Source of the DNA: Pedobacter sp. PLR | GTDB lineage: Bacteria; Bacteroidota; Bacteroidia; Sphingobacteriales; Sphingobacteriaceae | DNA: 64,000 nt | Assembly (NCBI RefSeq): GCF_026239675.1 | Contig: NZ_JAPIVQ010000006.1 | Span: forward strand, 124,001-188,000 | Direction of reading: 5' to 3' | Shown here: positions 53,241 to 63,566 of the stretch, one piece after another | Layout: every line of letters begins with the position of its first letter | Numbering within the stretch: position 1 is the first letter of the stretch | Translations under genes and position numbers: made by a program | The notes under the pieces: model-generated | The model's database searches: none | Told to the model about the DNA's origin: nothing | Seen by the model: only the letters and a program-made list of their open reading frames with translations

Positions 53241-55547
53241 TTATTTAAACATATTCTTCAAAGCTTCCAGTTTCACCTGTAAGTCACCTTCTGCTTGTGC
53301 TTTCCCCTTCTGATCCGGTTTTTGACCCGATTTTGGTCTGGCACCAGCGGTATTCGCCGGTTTATTGAAAGTCTTTGCGCGCTCTTCGGGTTTTCCTGTT
53401 GTTTTCACCTTAGGCTTCGCTTCTCCGGATTTCATGGATAAAGAAATACGTTTTCTTGCTGCATCAACTTCTACCACGGTTACTTCTACCTTCTGATGCA
53501 CTTTTACCACATCATTCGGGTTGGCTACAAAACGATCTGCCAGCTGACTGGTATGCACCAAACCATCCTGATGAACGCCTATATCCACAAAAGCACCAAA
53601 ATTGGTAATATTGGTTACGATTCCCGGAAGTTTCATTCCTATTCTCAAATCTGCGATTTCATTGACGCCATCTGTAAAGCTAAAGGCCTCAAATTGCTCC
53701 CTTGGATCTCTCCCTGGTTTTGCCAATTCGTTCATAATGTCGTTTAAAGTCGGCAAACCGATCTCCTCAGTTACATATTGCTGCAGCTTGATTTGTTTTC
53801 TTAATTCTGCATCTTTTACAAGTTGTGCAACGCTACAGTTCAGGTCTCTGGCCATTTTATTCACCAAAGCATAACGCTCCGGGTGAACGCCACTTGAATC
53901 TAACAACTGCTCTGCATCCCTGATTCTCAGGAAACCCGCAGCCTGCTCAAATGCCTTACCGCCTAAACGAGGAACCTTTTTCAGGCTTTCTCTATTTTTA
54001 AACGCCCCGTTTTCATCTCTGTAAGTCACGATATTCTGCGCCAACTGTGGTCCCAGACCGGATACATAAGCCAATACCTGCTTAGAAGCAGTATTTAACT
54101 CTACGCCTACCGCATTCACACAGCTCATCACCGTATCATCCAGCGACTGTTGCAATTTGTTCTGGTCTACATCGTGCTGGTATTGTCCGACACCAATAGA
54201 CTTAGGGTCGATCTTGACCAGTTCTGCCAGTGGATCCATCAATCTCCTGCCGATAGAAACTGCACCACGAACGGTAATATCCTGCGTAGGGAACTCTTCA
54301 CGTGCCACATCCGAAGCGGAATAAATAGAAGCACCGTTTTCATTTACCATCACAATAGTGACATCAGGGATCTGCAAACCGCGGACAAACACTTCTGTTT
54401 CCCTTCCGGCCGTACCGTTACCGATAGCAATGGCTTCTACCTGATGCTTTTTGCAAAGCTCAATAATTTTATCTGCTGCGTTTTTCACATTCCCTTGTCC
54501 GGTATGTGGGTATATCGCTGTATTTTCTAATAGTTTTCCTTGTCGGTCCAAACAAACCACCTTACATCCGGTACGAAATCCCGGATCAATTGCCAATACG
54601 TTTTTCTGTCCCATTGGCGCTGCCAATAACAACTGTCTGGCGTTTTCAGCAAACACACGAATCGCTTCTATATCGGCTTTCTCTTTTGAAAAAGAACGGA
54701 TTTCAGTTTCCATCGCTGGTCCTAAAAGACGTTTGTAAGAATCCTGAATGGCCATTTTCACTTGTTTCGCCGCCGGAGAATTCCCTTTCAGGAACTGCCC
54801 TTCGATGATGGAAATTGCACCTTCTTCTTCCGGCATTGTTTCCAGTTTCAAAATGGCTTCATTTTCCCCTCTTCTCATGGCCAGCACACGGTGTGATGGT
54901 GCCGCTTTTAGTGGCTCTTCCCATTCAAAATAATCTTTATACTTGATACCTTCCGCTTCTTTACCTTTCATTACAGAAGATTTGAAAGAAGATTTTTGCT
55001 GAAAATACTGGCGCATTGCGGTTCTGACTTCCACATGCTCATTTACGATCTCTGCAATGATGTCTCTTGCGCCTGCCAGGGCTTCTTCAATAGAATTTAC
55101 GCCCAGCTCAGCGTTTAAGAAGGCGTTAGCTTCCGAATCCGGATTTCCTTTACCTTGTTCCAAAAGCGTTAATGCCAATGGCTCCAGTCCTTTTTTACGC
55201 GCTTCAGAAGCTCTGGTTTTGCGTTTAGGTTTATAGGGAAGGTAGATATCTTCGATCGCGGTGATATTGGTCGCTTCATTGATCTGATGCTCCAGTTCAG
55301 GGCTCAGTTTATCCAATGCGGCCAGAGCTTTCAGAATTGCTTCTCTACGTTTATCGAGCTCACGAAGTTGTTGAAATCTATCGCGGATTGCCGCTACCTG
55401 AACTTCATCCAGACTTCCGGTCATTTCCTTCCTATAGCGGGAAATAAATGGTACGGTAGCACCGGCATCTAACAATTCGATGGTTGCAACAACCTGTTTT
55501 TCAGCTACCGAAAGCTCGGCAGCGATTATTTTGGAATGATGACTCAT
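53241..55547 (-). CDS. tex: Tex family S1 RNA-binding protein
   Basis: 768 residues with the Tex order: helical N-terminus (VPFISRYRKEMTGSLDE), a YqgF-like nuclease fold (VLAIDPGFRTGCKVVCLD), helix-hairpin-helix repeats (LGPQLAQNIVTYRDENGAF...VPRLGGKAFEQAAGFLRI) and a C-terminal S1 domain (GMKLPGIVTNITNFGAFVDI). A lysine-rich tail of about 55 residues follows. Tex is a transcription-linked nucleic-acid binder with an unclear cell role. It is single. Confidence 0.97.
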   Translation of the reverse strand: MSHHSKIIAAELSVAEKQVVATIELLDAGATVPFISRYRKEMTGSLDEVQVAAIRDRFQQLRELDKRREAILKALAALDKLSPELEHQINEATNITAIEDIYLPYKPKRKTRASEARKKGLEPLALTLLEQGKGNPDSEANAFLNAELGVNSIEEALAGARDIIAEIVNEHVEVRTAMRQYFQQKSSFKSSVMKGKEAEGIKYKDYFEWEEPLKAAPSHRVLAMRRGENEAILKLETMPEEEGAISIIEGQFLKGNSPAAKQVKMAIQDSYKRLLGPAMETEIRSFSKEKADIEAIRVFAENARQLLLAAPMGQKNVLAIDPGFRTGCKVVCLDRQGKLLENTAIYPHTGQGNVKNAADKIIELCKKHQVEAIAIGNGTAGRETEVFVRGLQIPDVTIVMVNENGASIYSASDVAREEFPTQDITVRGAVSIGRRLMDPLAELVKIDPKSIGVGQYQHDVDQNKLQQSLDDTVMSCVNAVGVELNTASKQVLAYVSGLGPQLAQNIVTYRDENGAFKNRESLKKVPRLGGKAFEQAAGFLRIRDAEQLLDSSGVHPERYALVNKMARDLNCSVAQLVKDAELRKQIKLQQYVTEEIGLPTLNDIMNELAKPGRDPREQFEAFSFTDGVNEIADLRIGMKLPGIVTNITNFGAFVDIGVHQDGLVHTSQLADRFVANPNDVVKVHQKVEVTVVEVDAARKRISLSMKSGEAKPKVKTTGKPEERAKTFNKPANTAGARPKSGQKPDQKGKAQAEGDLQVKLEALKNMFK

Positions 55548-55661
55548 TTAATGATCTTTTGATATGCTAACGTACAATTGTGGCCAAAATTAAGGCTAAC
55601 AATTGATATCCTCAAATAAATAATGTGTTAATGAATTGTTGCCCACCGGTTAGGATAGGTT

Positions 55662-55694
55662 AAAAAAAATCCCGTTGGTAAATACCAACGGGAT
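55662..55694 (-). terminator. Rho-independent terminator of pdhB
   Basis: ATCCCGTTGG stem with CCAACGGGAT (up to 12 bp), with eight A's on the left that give a T tract on the minus strand. It starts 27 nt past the pdhB stop. Confidence 0.92.
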
Positions 55695-55720
55695 CCTATA
55701 TTAACGATGTAATTTGTAAC

Positions 55721-56707
55721 TTATTTTGCTACGTACATCACTTCTTTTACTGCTTTAATTACTTTTTCAGCGTTAGGTAAACTAGCCGCGATAAGTGTTG
55801 GTGCATATGGAAGTGGAACGTCAGCGCAAGTGATACGTAAGATCGGTGCATCTAAGAAGTCAAAAGCATTCTTCTGAACATTAAATGCGATCTCAGAAGA
55901 GATGGAAGCCAATGGCCATGCCTCTTCAACTACCACTAAACGGTTGGTTTTCTTAACAGATTCGATGATGGTTGCATAGTCAATAGGACGTACAGTACGT
56001 AAATCGATTACTTCCACACTGATTCCTTCTTTAGTCAACTCTTCAACAGCCGGGTTCACTACACGGGTTAACATTTTACCGAAAGTAACGATGGTTACAT
56101 CAGTACCTTCTTTTACCACGTTAGCTTTTCCGATAGGCAGGTAATATTCTTCTTCAGGAACTTCACCTTTATCACCATACATCACCTCAGATTCCATGAA
56201 AATCACTGGATCCGGATCAATAATAGCTTGTTTTAATAAACCTTTAGCTTCGTAAGGAGTAGATGGAACTACTACTTTTAAACCCGGGCAGTTTGCAAAC
56301 CAGTTCTCAAAGTTTTGAGAGTGCTGTGCACCTAGCTGACCTGCATTTCCGGTTGGGCCACGGAATACGATCGGAATAGAGAATTGACCTCCACTCATTG
56401 AAAGCATTTTGGCTGCACCGTTAATAATCTGATCAATGGCAACCAATGAGAAATTGAAAGTCATAAATTCTATGACCGGAACTAATCCATTCATTGCTGC
56501 GCCAATACCAATACCGGTAAAGCCCATTTCGGCAATAGGAGTATCAATCACGCGTTTGTCGCCAAACTCGTCTAACATACCCTGACTTACTTTATAAGCA
56601 CCATTGTATTGCGCTACTTCTTCACCCATCAAAAAAATGTTCTCGTTTTTACGCATTTCTTCACTTAGGGCTTCACGTAACGCTTCTCTAAATTGAATTT
56701 CTCTCAT
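55721..56707 (-). CDS. pdhB: Pyruvate dehydrogenase E1 component, beta subunit
   Basis: 328 residues. Part of the E1 of the pyruvate dehydrogenase complex, which decarboxylates pyruvate with thiamine diphosphate. It opens REIQFREALREALSEEMRKN, with VFLMGEEV-type NIFLMGEEVAQYNGAYKVSQ, DTPIAEMGFTGIGIGAAMNG, EFMTFNFSLVAIDQIINGAA and VFRGPTGNAGQLGAQHSQ. The C-terminal transketolase domain is complete (LRTVRPIDYATIIESVKKT). The alpha subunit is not adjacent, so the complex genes are split. It has its own promoter and terminator. Confidence 0.94.
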   Translation of the reverse strand: MREIQFREALREALSEEMRKNENIFLMGEEVAQYNGAYKVSQGMLDEFGDKRVIDTPIAEMGFTGIGIGAAMNGLVPVIEFMTFNFSLVAIDQIINGAAKMLSMSGGQFSIPIVFRGPTGNAGQLGAQHSQNFENWFANCPGLKVVVPSTPYEAKGLLKQAIIDPDPVIFMESEVMYGDKGEVPEEEYYLPIGKANVVKEGTDVTIVTFGKMLTRVVNPAVEELTKEGISVEVIDLRTVRPIDYATIIESVKKTNRLVVVEEAWPLASISSEIAFNVQKNAFDFLDAPILRITCADVPLPYAPTLIAASLPNAEKVIKAVKEVMYVAK

Positions 56708-56732
56708 TGTATATTCAAATATTAACTGATGG

Positions 56733-56740
56733 CAAATATA
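56733..56740 (-). promoter_or_regulatory. -7 box of pdhB
   Basis: A perfect TATATTTG on the minus strand, with a TTT 19 nt upstream as a partial -33 box, 25 nt before the start codon. Confidence 0.5.
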
Positions 56741-56792
56741 ACCATTGTAAATTAATTATAAAGTAGTGTTTTAATTACACTGTGATTTCCGT

Positions 56793-57152
56793 TTAATTGT
56801 CTTCATTTTCGGAGGGCTCGCCGAAATGAATAATGTTGCCATTGTTGTCCAAAATTGAGAACTGACGCATTCCCCAGGGCATTAAAGCCAGCTTTCCGTT
56901 CGGATGCACAATCCCTTGTTGCTCATATTCCTGATACAATTGCTCCACCTTATTTACATTAATATAACAGCCTGTATGCTTTGGAATGGCAGGATCTTCG
57001 GTAAACCAGAGGTGAATGAACACCTGTTCCCTGCTGAAAATCAGGTAACCATCCCATTCAGAATGGAAGGTAAAGCCCAATTTTTGGGTATAAAAAGCAA
57101 TGGTTTCCGCTTGATTGTTGAAGGCCAGAATCGGGACCGCTGATAGTAACAT
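56793..57152 (-). CDS. VOC family (glyoxalase/bleomycin-resistance-like) protein
   Basis: 119 residues of a beta-alpha-beta-beta-beta fold twice: LLSAVPILAFNNQAETIAFY and LGFTFHSEWDGYLIFSREQV, then GMRQFSILDNNGNIIHFGEP. Members bind a metal and act as lyases, dioxygenases or drug-binding proteins; the exact role cannot be told. It lies between pdhB and the AddB-like gene, 22 nt after the latter. Confidence 0.9.
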   Translation of the reverse strand: MLLSAVPILAFNNQAETIAFYTQKLGFTFHSEWDGYLIFSREQVFIHLWFTEDPAIPKHTGCYINVNKVEQLYQEYEQQGIVHPNGKLALMPWGMRQFSILDNNGNIIHFGEPSENEDN

Positions 57153-57174
57153 AGGCGCTGTTTTTTTTTCTTAA

Positions 57175-60087
57175 TTATTTTCCACAAAGGGTAAGATACG
57201 GACAATACATACAATTTTCTGCTACCGTAGTATGCTTAAAAGGAAGGTCCGGATTGAATAATTCTTCTAGTTTTTCGCGTAATAACGTCGTAAAACTTCC
57301 TTTTAATTCTTCCAGATGTTCTGCTTGTAACAGCAATCTCTTTCTGTTTTCTTTCAGATAGAACAAGGTACCTTCTTCGCGCATTTTACGAACGATATAC
57401 AGGTTGGGCTCTACACCGGAAATCCCTTTTGCCTGCTCATATACATAAGTATAAAACAAGGTTTGAACCAGGGCTTTGTTTTGCTTATTACTCTCGCTGT
57501 CAAACAGTTCATCAATAGAAGAAAAACCAATTTCATCCCTTCCGGTTTTATAATCGACGATTCTGGTGACCCCGTTACGCTGGTCTACCCTGTCAATAAT
57601 ACCAAACAAAGTCAGTTTCCGTTCTTCTCCTTTTACCTTAATCGGGAAGGTAATCACATAATCATCCGCATTTTCCAGTTCTACCAGCGAAAATGGTGCC
57701 TGCTGCTCGTCATGATCCAGGATTACATTGGCATATTCAGCCACAATAGCCAGCATCACCTGCTGCATTCCATTGTATTCCAGTAGCCGTTCCTCCTTAT
57801 TAAACATCACTTTAGAAAAAGCAACTTTGCACATTTCTGTGAGCTGTTTTCTGTTTTCGGCGATGCGTTCTTTAGTGATGTAAGGGCTTTCGTCTTTTAA
57901 TTTCTGATAAAAATTCTCCAGGACAAGGTGTAAAGTAGAACCAATACTATTGGCTTCAAGATTTTCCGCCAGCTCTTCCGGCTCTTCTACTTTAGCAATG
58001 TATTTATAGAAAAACTGCACCGGACAATTGAGGTAAGTCGTTAGTCTGGTGGCGGATAATTTAACCGGATCCTGCTCCTGATTGTCCAGATAGGTATGTA
58101 AACGCCTTAATACCTCTCCTTCTTTTTTAATATCAAATGCTACTTTCGGCTCAATGGCAAGGGATTGCGACTGGTCGAAATATTTAAAAGTATAGCCGCT
58201 TTCAAATTCCAGCTGCTTTAAAAAGCGACTTGGTTCGCCGGTATTACTGTCGTCTGCCTGACCGTTATACACCAGACTTACCTTATTGGAACGCTGTAAT
58301 AAACGGTAAAACATATAGGCAGAAATGGCGTCCTGGTTTTCAATAACCGGTAATCCATAAGCCCTGCGGATACTGTCGGGGATGAAACTAGGCGATACAT
58401 TGATCTGGGGAAGGATGCCTTCCGTTACGCCAAGTACATATACATGCTCGAAATCCAGGCTTCTGCTTTCCAGTAAGCCCATCACCTGTACCCCTTGCAA
58501 AGGCTCTCCGCTCAATGGAACCGCAATTCCCTGCACCGCTTTTTGCATCAGCGAAAGCACAAAAGAAAGTGGCAGATGCGCCGCATAATCTTCTAAAGTA
58601 TCGTGTAATCTGTTGAGTTCTTTTAAGGTGGCCCCAAATAAATCGGCTTCCGTTTGTTTTAAGGTCTGCTCTTCCAGTTGTCTTTCCAATATCAATTTAA
58701 AGACCTGTTGTAAATGATCAATGGCCATTAAGCCTTTGTCTACTTTGGCGAAGAACAAGGTGGACAAATCATCTTTTTGCAGGGTTTTTACCGGAACATC
58801 AATCAATTGATCTTTCAGAATCTCCTGTTGTATGGTATCCCTCAGGGCAGGTAAAACGCCTGTTAAGGGGTGAGAAAGGAAAGCTTCAACTTCTCTGTAA
58901 TAGATGGTGTCTTTTTTCCCTTCAATCAGTTGCGCCTGAACACTCAGCCATAAATCTGCAAGTCCAAAAATGGAAGTTGCCAATAAGGGATAACCCATGG
59001 TAACGTTCAATTCGATGTTAGACACACCGCCTGCATGTTGATACTTGGTGGGAATGGTTTGTAAAACCGGCAATAACAAGCTTTCATCGGCAAGGATCAG
59101 TGCAATTTTACCGGCATTGTCTGCTACATCCAATAATGGATAATCCTGTAACAATTCCTGATGAAGAATCTTTGCCTGTGCCGTTTGCCCCTGTGTTTTG
59201 TACACATTAATTTCTTTCTGCTGATTTCTAATCAGGTCTTTTGCCGCGCCCAAAGCGTTCGGCAGGCCTAATTTCTGAATGTTCTTTCTCAGGAATAAAC
59301 CGGCTTCCTGAGTATCATCATCCATATAGTATTTGTCGACATCAAAATAGAACAAAGCTTTTTCATCTTTATTCCATCTTTTGAAAATCACGGCTTCAGC
59401 ATTGCTAAGTGCATTAAAACCGGCCAGCACAATTTTTCCTGCTTTAAAAGCATCGGTAAATTCCGGCAGATCGGCTTTCCCTTCTGCCAGCTGGCGATAG
59501 ATATAAGCCATTGTGGTATAGCCTTTTTCTCTTAATGCCGCATGAAATCCACGGTATAGTTTAGGCATTCGTCTCCACATGCGGATAAACTGTTCCTGGT
59601 GGTATTGCTGCTTTCCGGAAGAGAATGACGACCAGAACTGCTCTAAAAACTGTTGCTGTTCTTCGGTCAGGTGCTGAAAATCCTTTTCAATCACGGCTAT
59701 ATCTTCCAGCTCCTGAAACAACTGATCTGCATTTACCAGATCGTTGTCTATTTGAGAAAAATCACTAAGAATGATCCTTGCGATGGGATAGAAAACATCA
59801 GGATTGAGCGGTTTTCCGCCTTCTTCAATTAGGAGCTTGTTGTATTCTTTTAACAGGGTGAAGAACTGCGTAAAGCCATCGGCCACCTGCAAATGTGTAG
59901 ACAGCGCAAAAAACTCCTGAATGGTGAAGAATGAGGGGGCCCAAAAAGGCTTCCTCAGCGTATCAGCCAAATGGTTTTGCAGGTAGGGAACCGGTCTTTT
60001 GTTGTTAAAAACTACTGCGGCATGGTGCAGATCCGAACCCAATCTTTTTACTAAATCTTCTGCAACTTCTTTTAAAAACGCCTTCAT
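57175..60087 (-). CDS. AddB-like helicase/nuclease with PD-(D/E)XK domain and Fe-S motif
   Basis: 970 residues. The C-terminus is a RecB-type nuclease: LVENFYQ-type HLVLENFY, LFGIIDRVDQRN, RIVDYKTGRDE (the D-x-K core), and a cysteine pattern LNCPVQFFYKY plus CMYCPYLTLC at the very end (Cys959, 962, 968) that fits the AddB 4Fe-4S cluster. The N-terminal part looks like an inactivated UvrD-like helicase scaffold. It starts 2 nt after the AddA-like gene, so the two act as one complex that resects double-strand breaks for RecA. Confidence 0.88.
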   Translation of the reverse strand: MKAFLKEVAEDLVKRLGSDLHHAAVVFNNKRPVPYLQNHLADTLRKPFWAPSFFTIQEFFALSTHLQVADGFTQFFTLLKEYNKLLIEEGGKPLNPDVFYPIARIILSDFSQIDNDLVNADQLFQELEDIAVIEKDFQHLTEEQQQFLEQFWSSFSSGKQQYHQEQFIRMWRRMPKLYRGFHAALREKGYTTMAYIYRQLAEGKADLPEFTDAFKAGKIVLAGFNALSNAEAVIFKRWNKDEKALFYFDVDKYYMDDDTQEAGLFLRKNIQKLGLPNALGAAKDLIRNQQKEINVYKTQGQTAQAKILHQELLQDYPLLDVADNAGKIALILADESLLLPVLQTIPTKYQHAGGVSNIELNVTMGYPLLATSIFGLADLWLSVQAQLIEGKKDTIYYREVEAFLSHPLTGVLPALRDTIQQEILKDQLIDVPVKTLQKDDLSTLFFAKVDKGLMAIDHLQQVFKLILERQLEEQTLKQTEADLFGATLKELNRLHDTLEDYAAHLPLSFVLSLMQKAVQGIAVPLSGEPLQGVQVMGLLESRSLDFEHVYVLGVTEGILPQINVSPSFIPDSIRRAYGLPVIENQDAISAYMFYRLLQRSNKVSLVYNGQADDSNTGEPSRFLKQLEFESGYTFKYFDQSQSLAIEPKVAFDIKKEGEVLRRLHTYLDNQEQDPVKLSATRLTTYLNCPVQFFYKYIAKVEEPEELAENLEANSIGSTLHLVLENFYQKLKDESPYITKERIAENRKQLTEMCKVAFSKVMFNKEERLLEYNGMQQVMLAIVAEYANVILDHDEQQAPFSLVELENADDYVITFPIKVKGEERKLTLFGIIDRVDQRNGVTRIVDYKTGRDEIGFSSIDELFDSESNKQNKALVQTLFYTYVYEQAKGISGVEPNLYIVRKMREEGTLFYLKENRKRLLLQAEHLEELKGSFTTLLREKLEELFNPDLPFKHTTVAENCMYCPYLTLCGK

Positions 60088-60089
60088 CT

Positions 60090-63000
60090 TTACACTGATT
60101 TTAAGGTTGCACTATGTGCATAAAACAAATAGGTTTTTACCTTCTGGTAGCCCATTGCCAATAACAAGTCGCGGTACCCGTACACTTGTTTAATATGTGA
60201 ATCGCTCTCTTTAAGCGTGAATTTATAATCAATTACGATGACCTCATTTCCAGAGATCAGCACTTTATCCGGTCGGTACATTTTTCCGCGGATATCAATG
60301 ATACTCTTTTCATTGATGGTTTCCTTACTGGTTTTTAGCAGCGCCTGGAGCTCGCCATGCGCCAAAACATTACCTGCTTGTCTACGGAGAGAAGGCAACT
60401 CCTCCGCTTTAAAGAAGCCTTCATTGAGCATATTGCTCAATGCCGTTTCCATCTCTTCCAGATTGGCCGATCTGGCCAGCACTTCATGTAAGATCGTTCC
60501 TTCCCTACCCGCGTTGGTGCCGGTCAGCATTTCCAGTTCTTTTCTTTTGAGCTTATTATTGAAAACTTCTGAAAGCCTTTCGGAAGTCGGATACTCCTGT
60601 AAATTGATCAGCTCAGGCCCATTTTCTTCAGCGGGCTTCGACTTACTCTTTTTAACTACGGGTACATCTACAAAAAAGCGACCCTCTTCATCCAGCTGAT
60701 CTTTTAACGTCATCGCCAATACATCCCCGATGGTGCTTACGGTGTCTGTCTTTTTGCCCAGACAAGTGATATACAGGTACTCTTTGGTCCTTGTGGTGGC
60801 TACATATAACATATTTAGCGCATCCATATTGTTGTATAGCAGCTCCTCATAATAAGGAATGGCTACCGCCGATTGTCCGAGTTCTTTATTGTATTTCAAA
60901 GGAATACTTTGCAACTGGTGATAAGGGGTGTTTTCGGTAGGCACCCAGAAAATCCCATTGGGTTTTCCATTGATTTCCCAGTTACAAAAAGGCACCATAA
61001 CCACTTTAAAGGCTAGTCCTTTTGATTTATGGATGGTGATCACCTGCACGGCATCGGTACTTTCTGAGGAAGGTAAAGTTTTTCTTTTGCCCTCTTCATC
61101 CCAGTAAGACAGGAAGGCCGTAATGCCCTTTTCTCCTTGTCGGGCAAAATTCCCTGCAAGGTCTCTCAAGGCAAACAGGTAGGGCAAATAAGTGGAATGT
61201 CTGGCCTGACTCAGTCCATAAGCATGGATTAATTTTTCCAGCAATTCCGGTAGAGGCTGCTGCATCCAGCTCTTCCAGTTTTCACAAAGTTCCAGCGGAA
61301 GTATGTCTATCAGATGCTCCAGACCTTTAATTTTCAAATTAAACAACTGATCGGGCAGTACTTCTACTCCCCTTAGCTGCGCATACAGGCTGATGATATT
61401 CGCTTTATACAAAGCGGTATTTCCGGGAATTCCCGCCATCACTTTTAAGGTGTTGATCAGGATTTTTACCGCGGTATTGTTTTCAATTAGCAGGGCTTCA
61501 CCGGAGATCACATTGATGTTGTTTTCCATTAAAGCGTCTACCACGGCTATGGCTTCTGAATTGGAGCGTACCAATACGCAGGCATCGCCAGCTTTATAGC
61601 GCTGTTCTTCCAGAATAAGACGTTTTAAAGTCTCTACCATACGCCTTAAAGCCTCGGGTTTGAAACCTGTTCTGCCCAGACTTTTGCCATCGGCATCGGT
61701 TTTTAGCACAGAGAAATCAATGGCACCACCCTCAGCAGTTGTTGGGGTGATCTTCTGTTCTACTTCGTCATATACATCAGTCATGATGTGACTGAAGCCT
61801 TTTTCTTCCCACCAATCTGCTAATTTCTGATTGGCAGACTGTTCTCCAATAGTTTCATTTAAGCGGCGTTGCATGAGAATCGGCAGCGCTTTAAAGAGTG
61901 TGTTGTTGAAGGAAATGATATTTTCTGTACTCCGGTAATTCTCTTCCAGATTTGCGGCAACGACATAAGTTTCGCCAATATCTTTCTTTGCCTGTTGGTG
62001 GAGGATGTTCCAATCTCCGTTACGCCAGCGGTAAATCGACTGTTTTACGTCACCTACAATCAAATGATCAATCAGTTTGCCATTGGCTTCTGCCATCGCA
62101 TTTTTCAATAGCGGCTTAAAGTTTCCCCATTGGTTGGCGGAAGTATCCTGGAACTCATCAAACAGAAAATGTCGGTATCGGCTACCGGTCTTTTCCCAGA
62201 TAAAGGCAGGATTATCATCATCTTCTCCGGTAATTCCTTTCAGTAAGTTTTGCGCATCGCTGATCAGCAGATTGCCACTTTCCTGTCGGTAGGTTTTCAA
62301 TAAAACGGCCATTTCCTGCATTAATCGCAGGTAGTATAGGTTTTTCTGGAAGGCCTGAGCAAGAATATATTCGGGCAGACCATTGATATAATGTTGGTAT
62401 AATTTATCGAGAACGGGGTTCAGCCGATAGTAAAGGCTATCGTCTGCCCCTGCTTTAAACCATTCTTCGGGTTCATTAATTAGTTTCGAAATGTTTTCAA
62501 TCTTATCAAAATCACCATCAGAAATCTTCGCGATTGCCAGCAGTGGCGACCTTGATTTCCCTTTGAGCTGGTCCGTCGCAATATTGGCCTCTTCAAATAG
62601 ATTTGTGGCACGTAAAGCCAGCTCTTTGAGCTCGGTTTCAAATAAATTGATTTGCTGTCTGGTAGATTTACTGTACTCCCCAAACATCACATTCAGGTCG
62701 TTATGCTCGATCAATTCCTGAATGGCATTGTCGAAAGGCTGATAACGCTCTTTGAAAATCTCTCCGGCAAGGTCGGTCAGCTCATTTCTATAATTCCAGC
62801 TTACATTGTTGCTGATCCGGTCTAAAGCGAGATCTATGATCCACTGTAGCAGGTTCGGATTGTGGTCCATTTGCTCATCCAGCTTATCGGCAAGTTCATT
62901 CTTTACTTTTTCAAAATTCATCTCCAGGGCATAACCGGAATCCAGTCCCAGTTCAAAAGCGAAGCCCCTGATCACCTTTTGGACGAACCCATCAATCGTG

Positions 63001-63329
63001 CTCACCGAGAAACGGCTGTAATCGTGAAGGATTCTCTTATAAATCTTCTCCGATCTTTCCTGAAGAAGGGTTTTATTTAAGTCGGGGTGTGCTTTTAAGA
63101 CCAATACCCGATAGCTTTCCACGTCTTCCTGCCCCAGCGCAAAGCCTTTCAACACCTCCATGATCCTGGTTTTCATCTCTTCAGTCGCCTTATTGGTAAA
63201 GGTTACGGCGAGAATTTCCCGGTACTTGGTTTCTCCGGATAATAAAAGGGTCAAATAATGGGCTGTAAGACTGAATGTTTTACCAGATCCGGCGGAAGCT
63301 TGTAGTATTTTTAGCGGCTGTTGAGGCAT
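60090..63329 (-). CDS. AddA/RecB-like UvrD-family helicase-nuclease
   Basis: 1079 residues. Walker A ASAGSGKTFSL at about residues 11-21, FTNKATEEMKTRI, the motif II region LFDEFQDTSANQW, GDVKQSIYRWR, VQVITIHKSKGLAFKVVMVP and YVATTRTKEYLYI give a complete superfamily 1 helicase. The last 180 residues form a nuclease domain (GTILHEVLARS.., KVLISGNEVIVIDYKFT). With the AddB-like gene it makes an AddAB-type break-repair enzyme. The 237-nt region 63330-63566 upstream is AT-rich and holds promoters for both sides. Confidence 0.93.
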   Translation of the reverse strand: MPQQPLKILQASAGSGKTFSLTAHYLTLLLSGETKYREILAVTFTNKATEEMKTRIMEVLKGFALGQEDVESYRVLVLKAHPDLNKTLLQERSEKIYKRILHDYSRFSVSTIDGFVQKVIRGFAFELGLDSGYALEMNFEKVKNELADKLDEQMDHNPNLLQWIIDLALDRISNNVSWNYRNELTDLAGEIFKERYQPFDNAIQELIEHNDLNVMFGEYSKSTRQQINLFETELKELALRATNLFEEANIATDQLKGKSRSPLLAIAKISDGDFDKIENISKLINEPEEWFKAGADDSLYYRLNPVLDKLYQHYINGLPEYILAQAFQKNLYYLRLMQEMAVLLKTYRQESGNLLISDAQNLLKGITGEDDDNPAFIWEKTGSRYRHFLFDEFQDTSANQWGNFKPLLKNAMAEANGKLIDHLIVGDVKQSIYRWRNGDWNILHQQAKKDIGETYVVAANLEENYRSTENIISFNNTLFKALPILMQRRLNETIGEQSANQKLADWWEEKGFSHIMTDVYDEVEQKITPTTAEGGAIDFSVLKTDADGKSLGRTGFKPEALRRMVETLKRLILEEQRYKAGDACVLVRSNSEAIAVVDALMENNINVISGEALLIENNTAVKILINTLKVMAGIPGNTALYKANIISLYAQLRGVEVLPDQLFNLKIKGLEHLIDILPLELCENWKSWMQQPLPELLEKLIHAYGLSQARHSTYLPYLFALRDLAGNFARQGEKGITAFLSYWDEEGKRKTLPSSESTDAVQVITIHKSKGLAFKVVMVPFCNWEINGKPNGIFWVPTENTPYHQLQSIPLKYNKELGQSAVAIPYYEELLYNNMDALNMLYVATTRTKEYLYITCLGKKTDTVSTIGDVLAMTLKDQLDEEGRFFVDVPVVKKSKSKPAEENGPELINLQEYPTSERLSEVFNNKLKRKELEMLTGTNAGREGTILHEVLARSANLEEMETALSNMLNEGFFKAEELPSLRRQAGNVLAHGELQALLKTSKETINEKSIIDIRGKMYRPDKVLISGNEVIVIDYKFTLKESDSHIKQVYGYRDLLLAMGYQKVKTYLFYAHSATLKSV

Positions 63330-63566
63330 TAGGTAAAGCTAAAGGATTCTTCCGAAGTTTCCACAAAATAGTAGTCTAGTAGATTGGTGGATTAATTTTA
63401 TACTCAGATTACAAAAAGATGTTAATAGTTTTCTACTTTTGGCTGTAGTTGCACTAATTTGATATAAAGGCAGCTACTAATTAAAACTCCTGTTGGAGTA
63501 ATACAACATTTCTATACAATACTATCTCAGTTCTTATACAAGATTATATCACTCAAAATAAATTCC

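Noticed and set aside
60238..60699. A 153-codon plus-strand frame opposite the AddA-like gene
   Set aside because: It lies wholly inside a strong helicase-nuclease gene on the other strand, is serine-rich in the way of antisense frames, and has no family motif.
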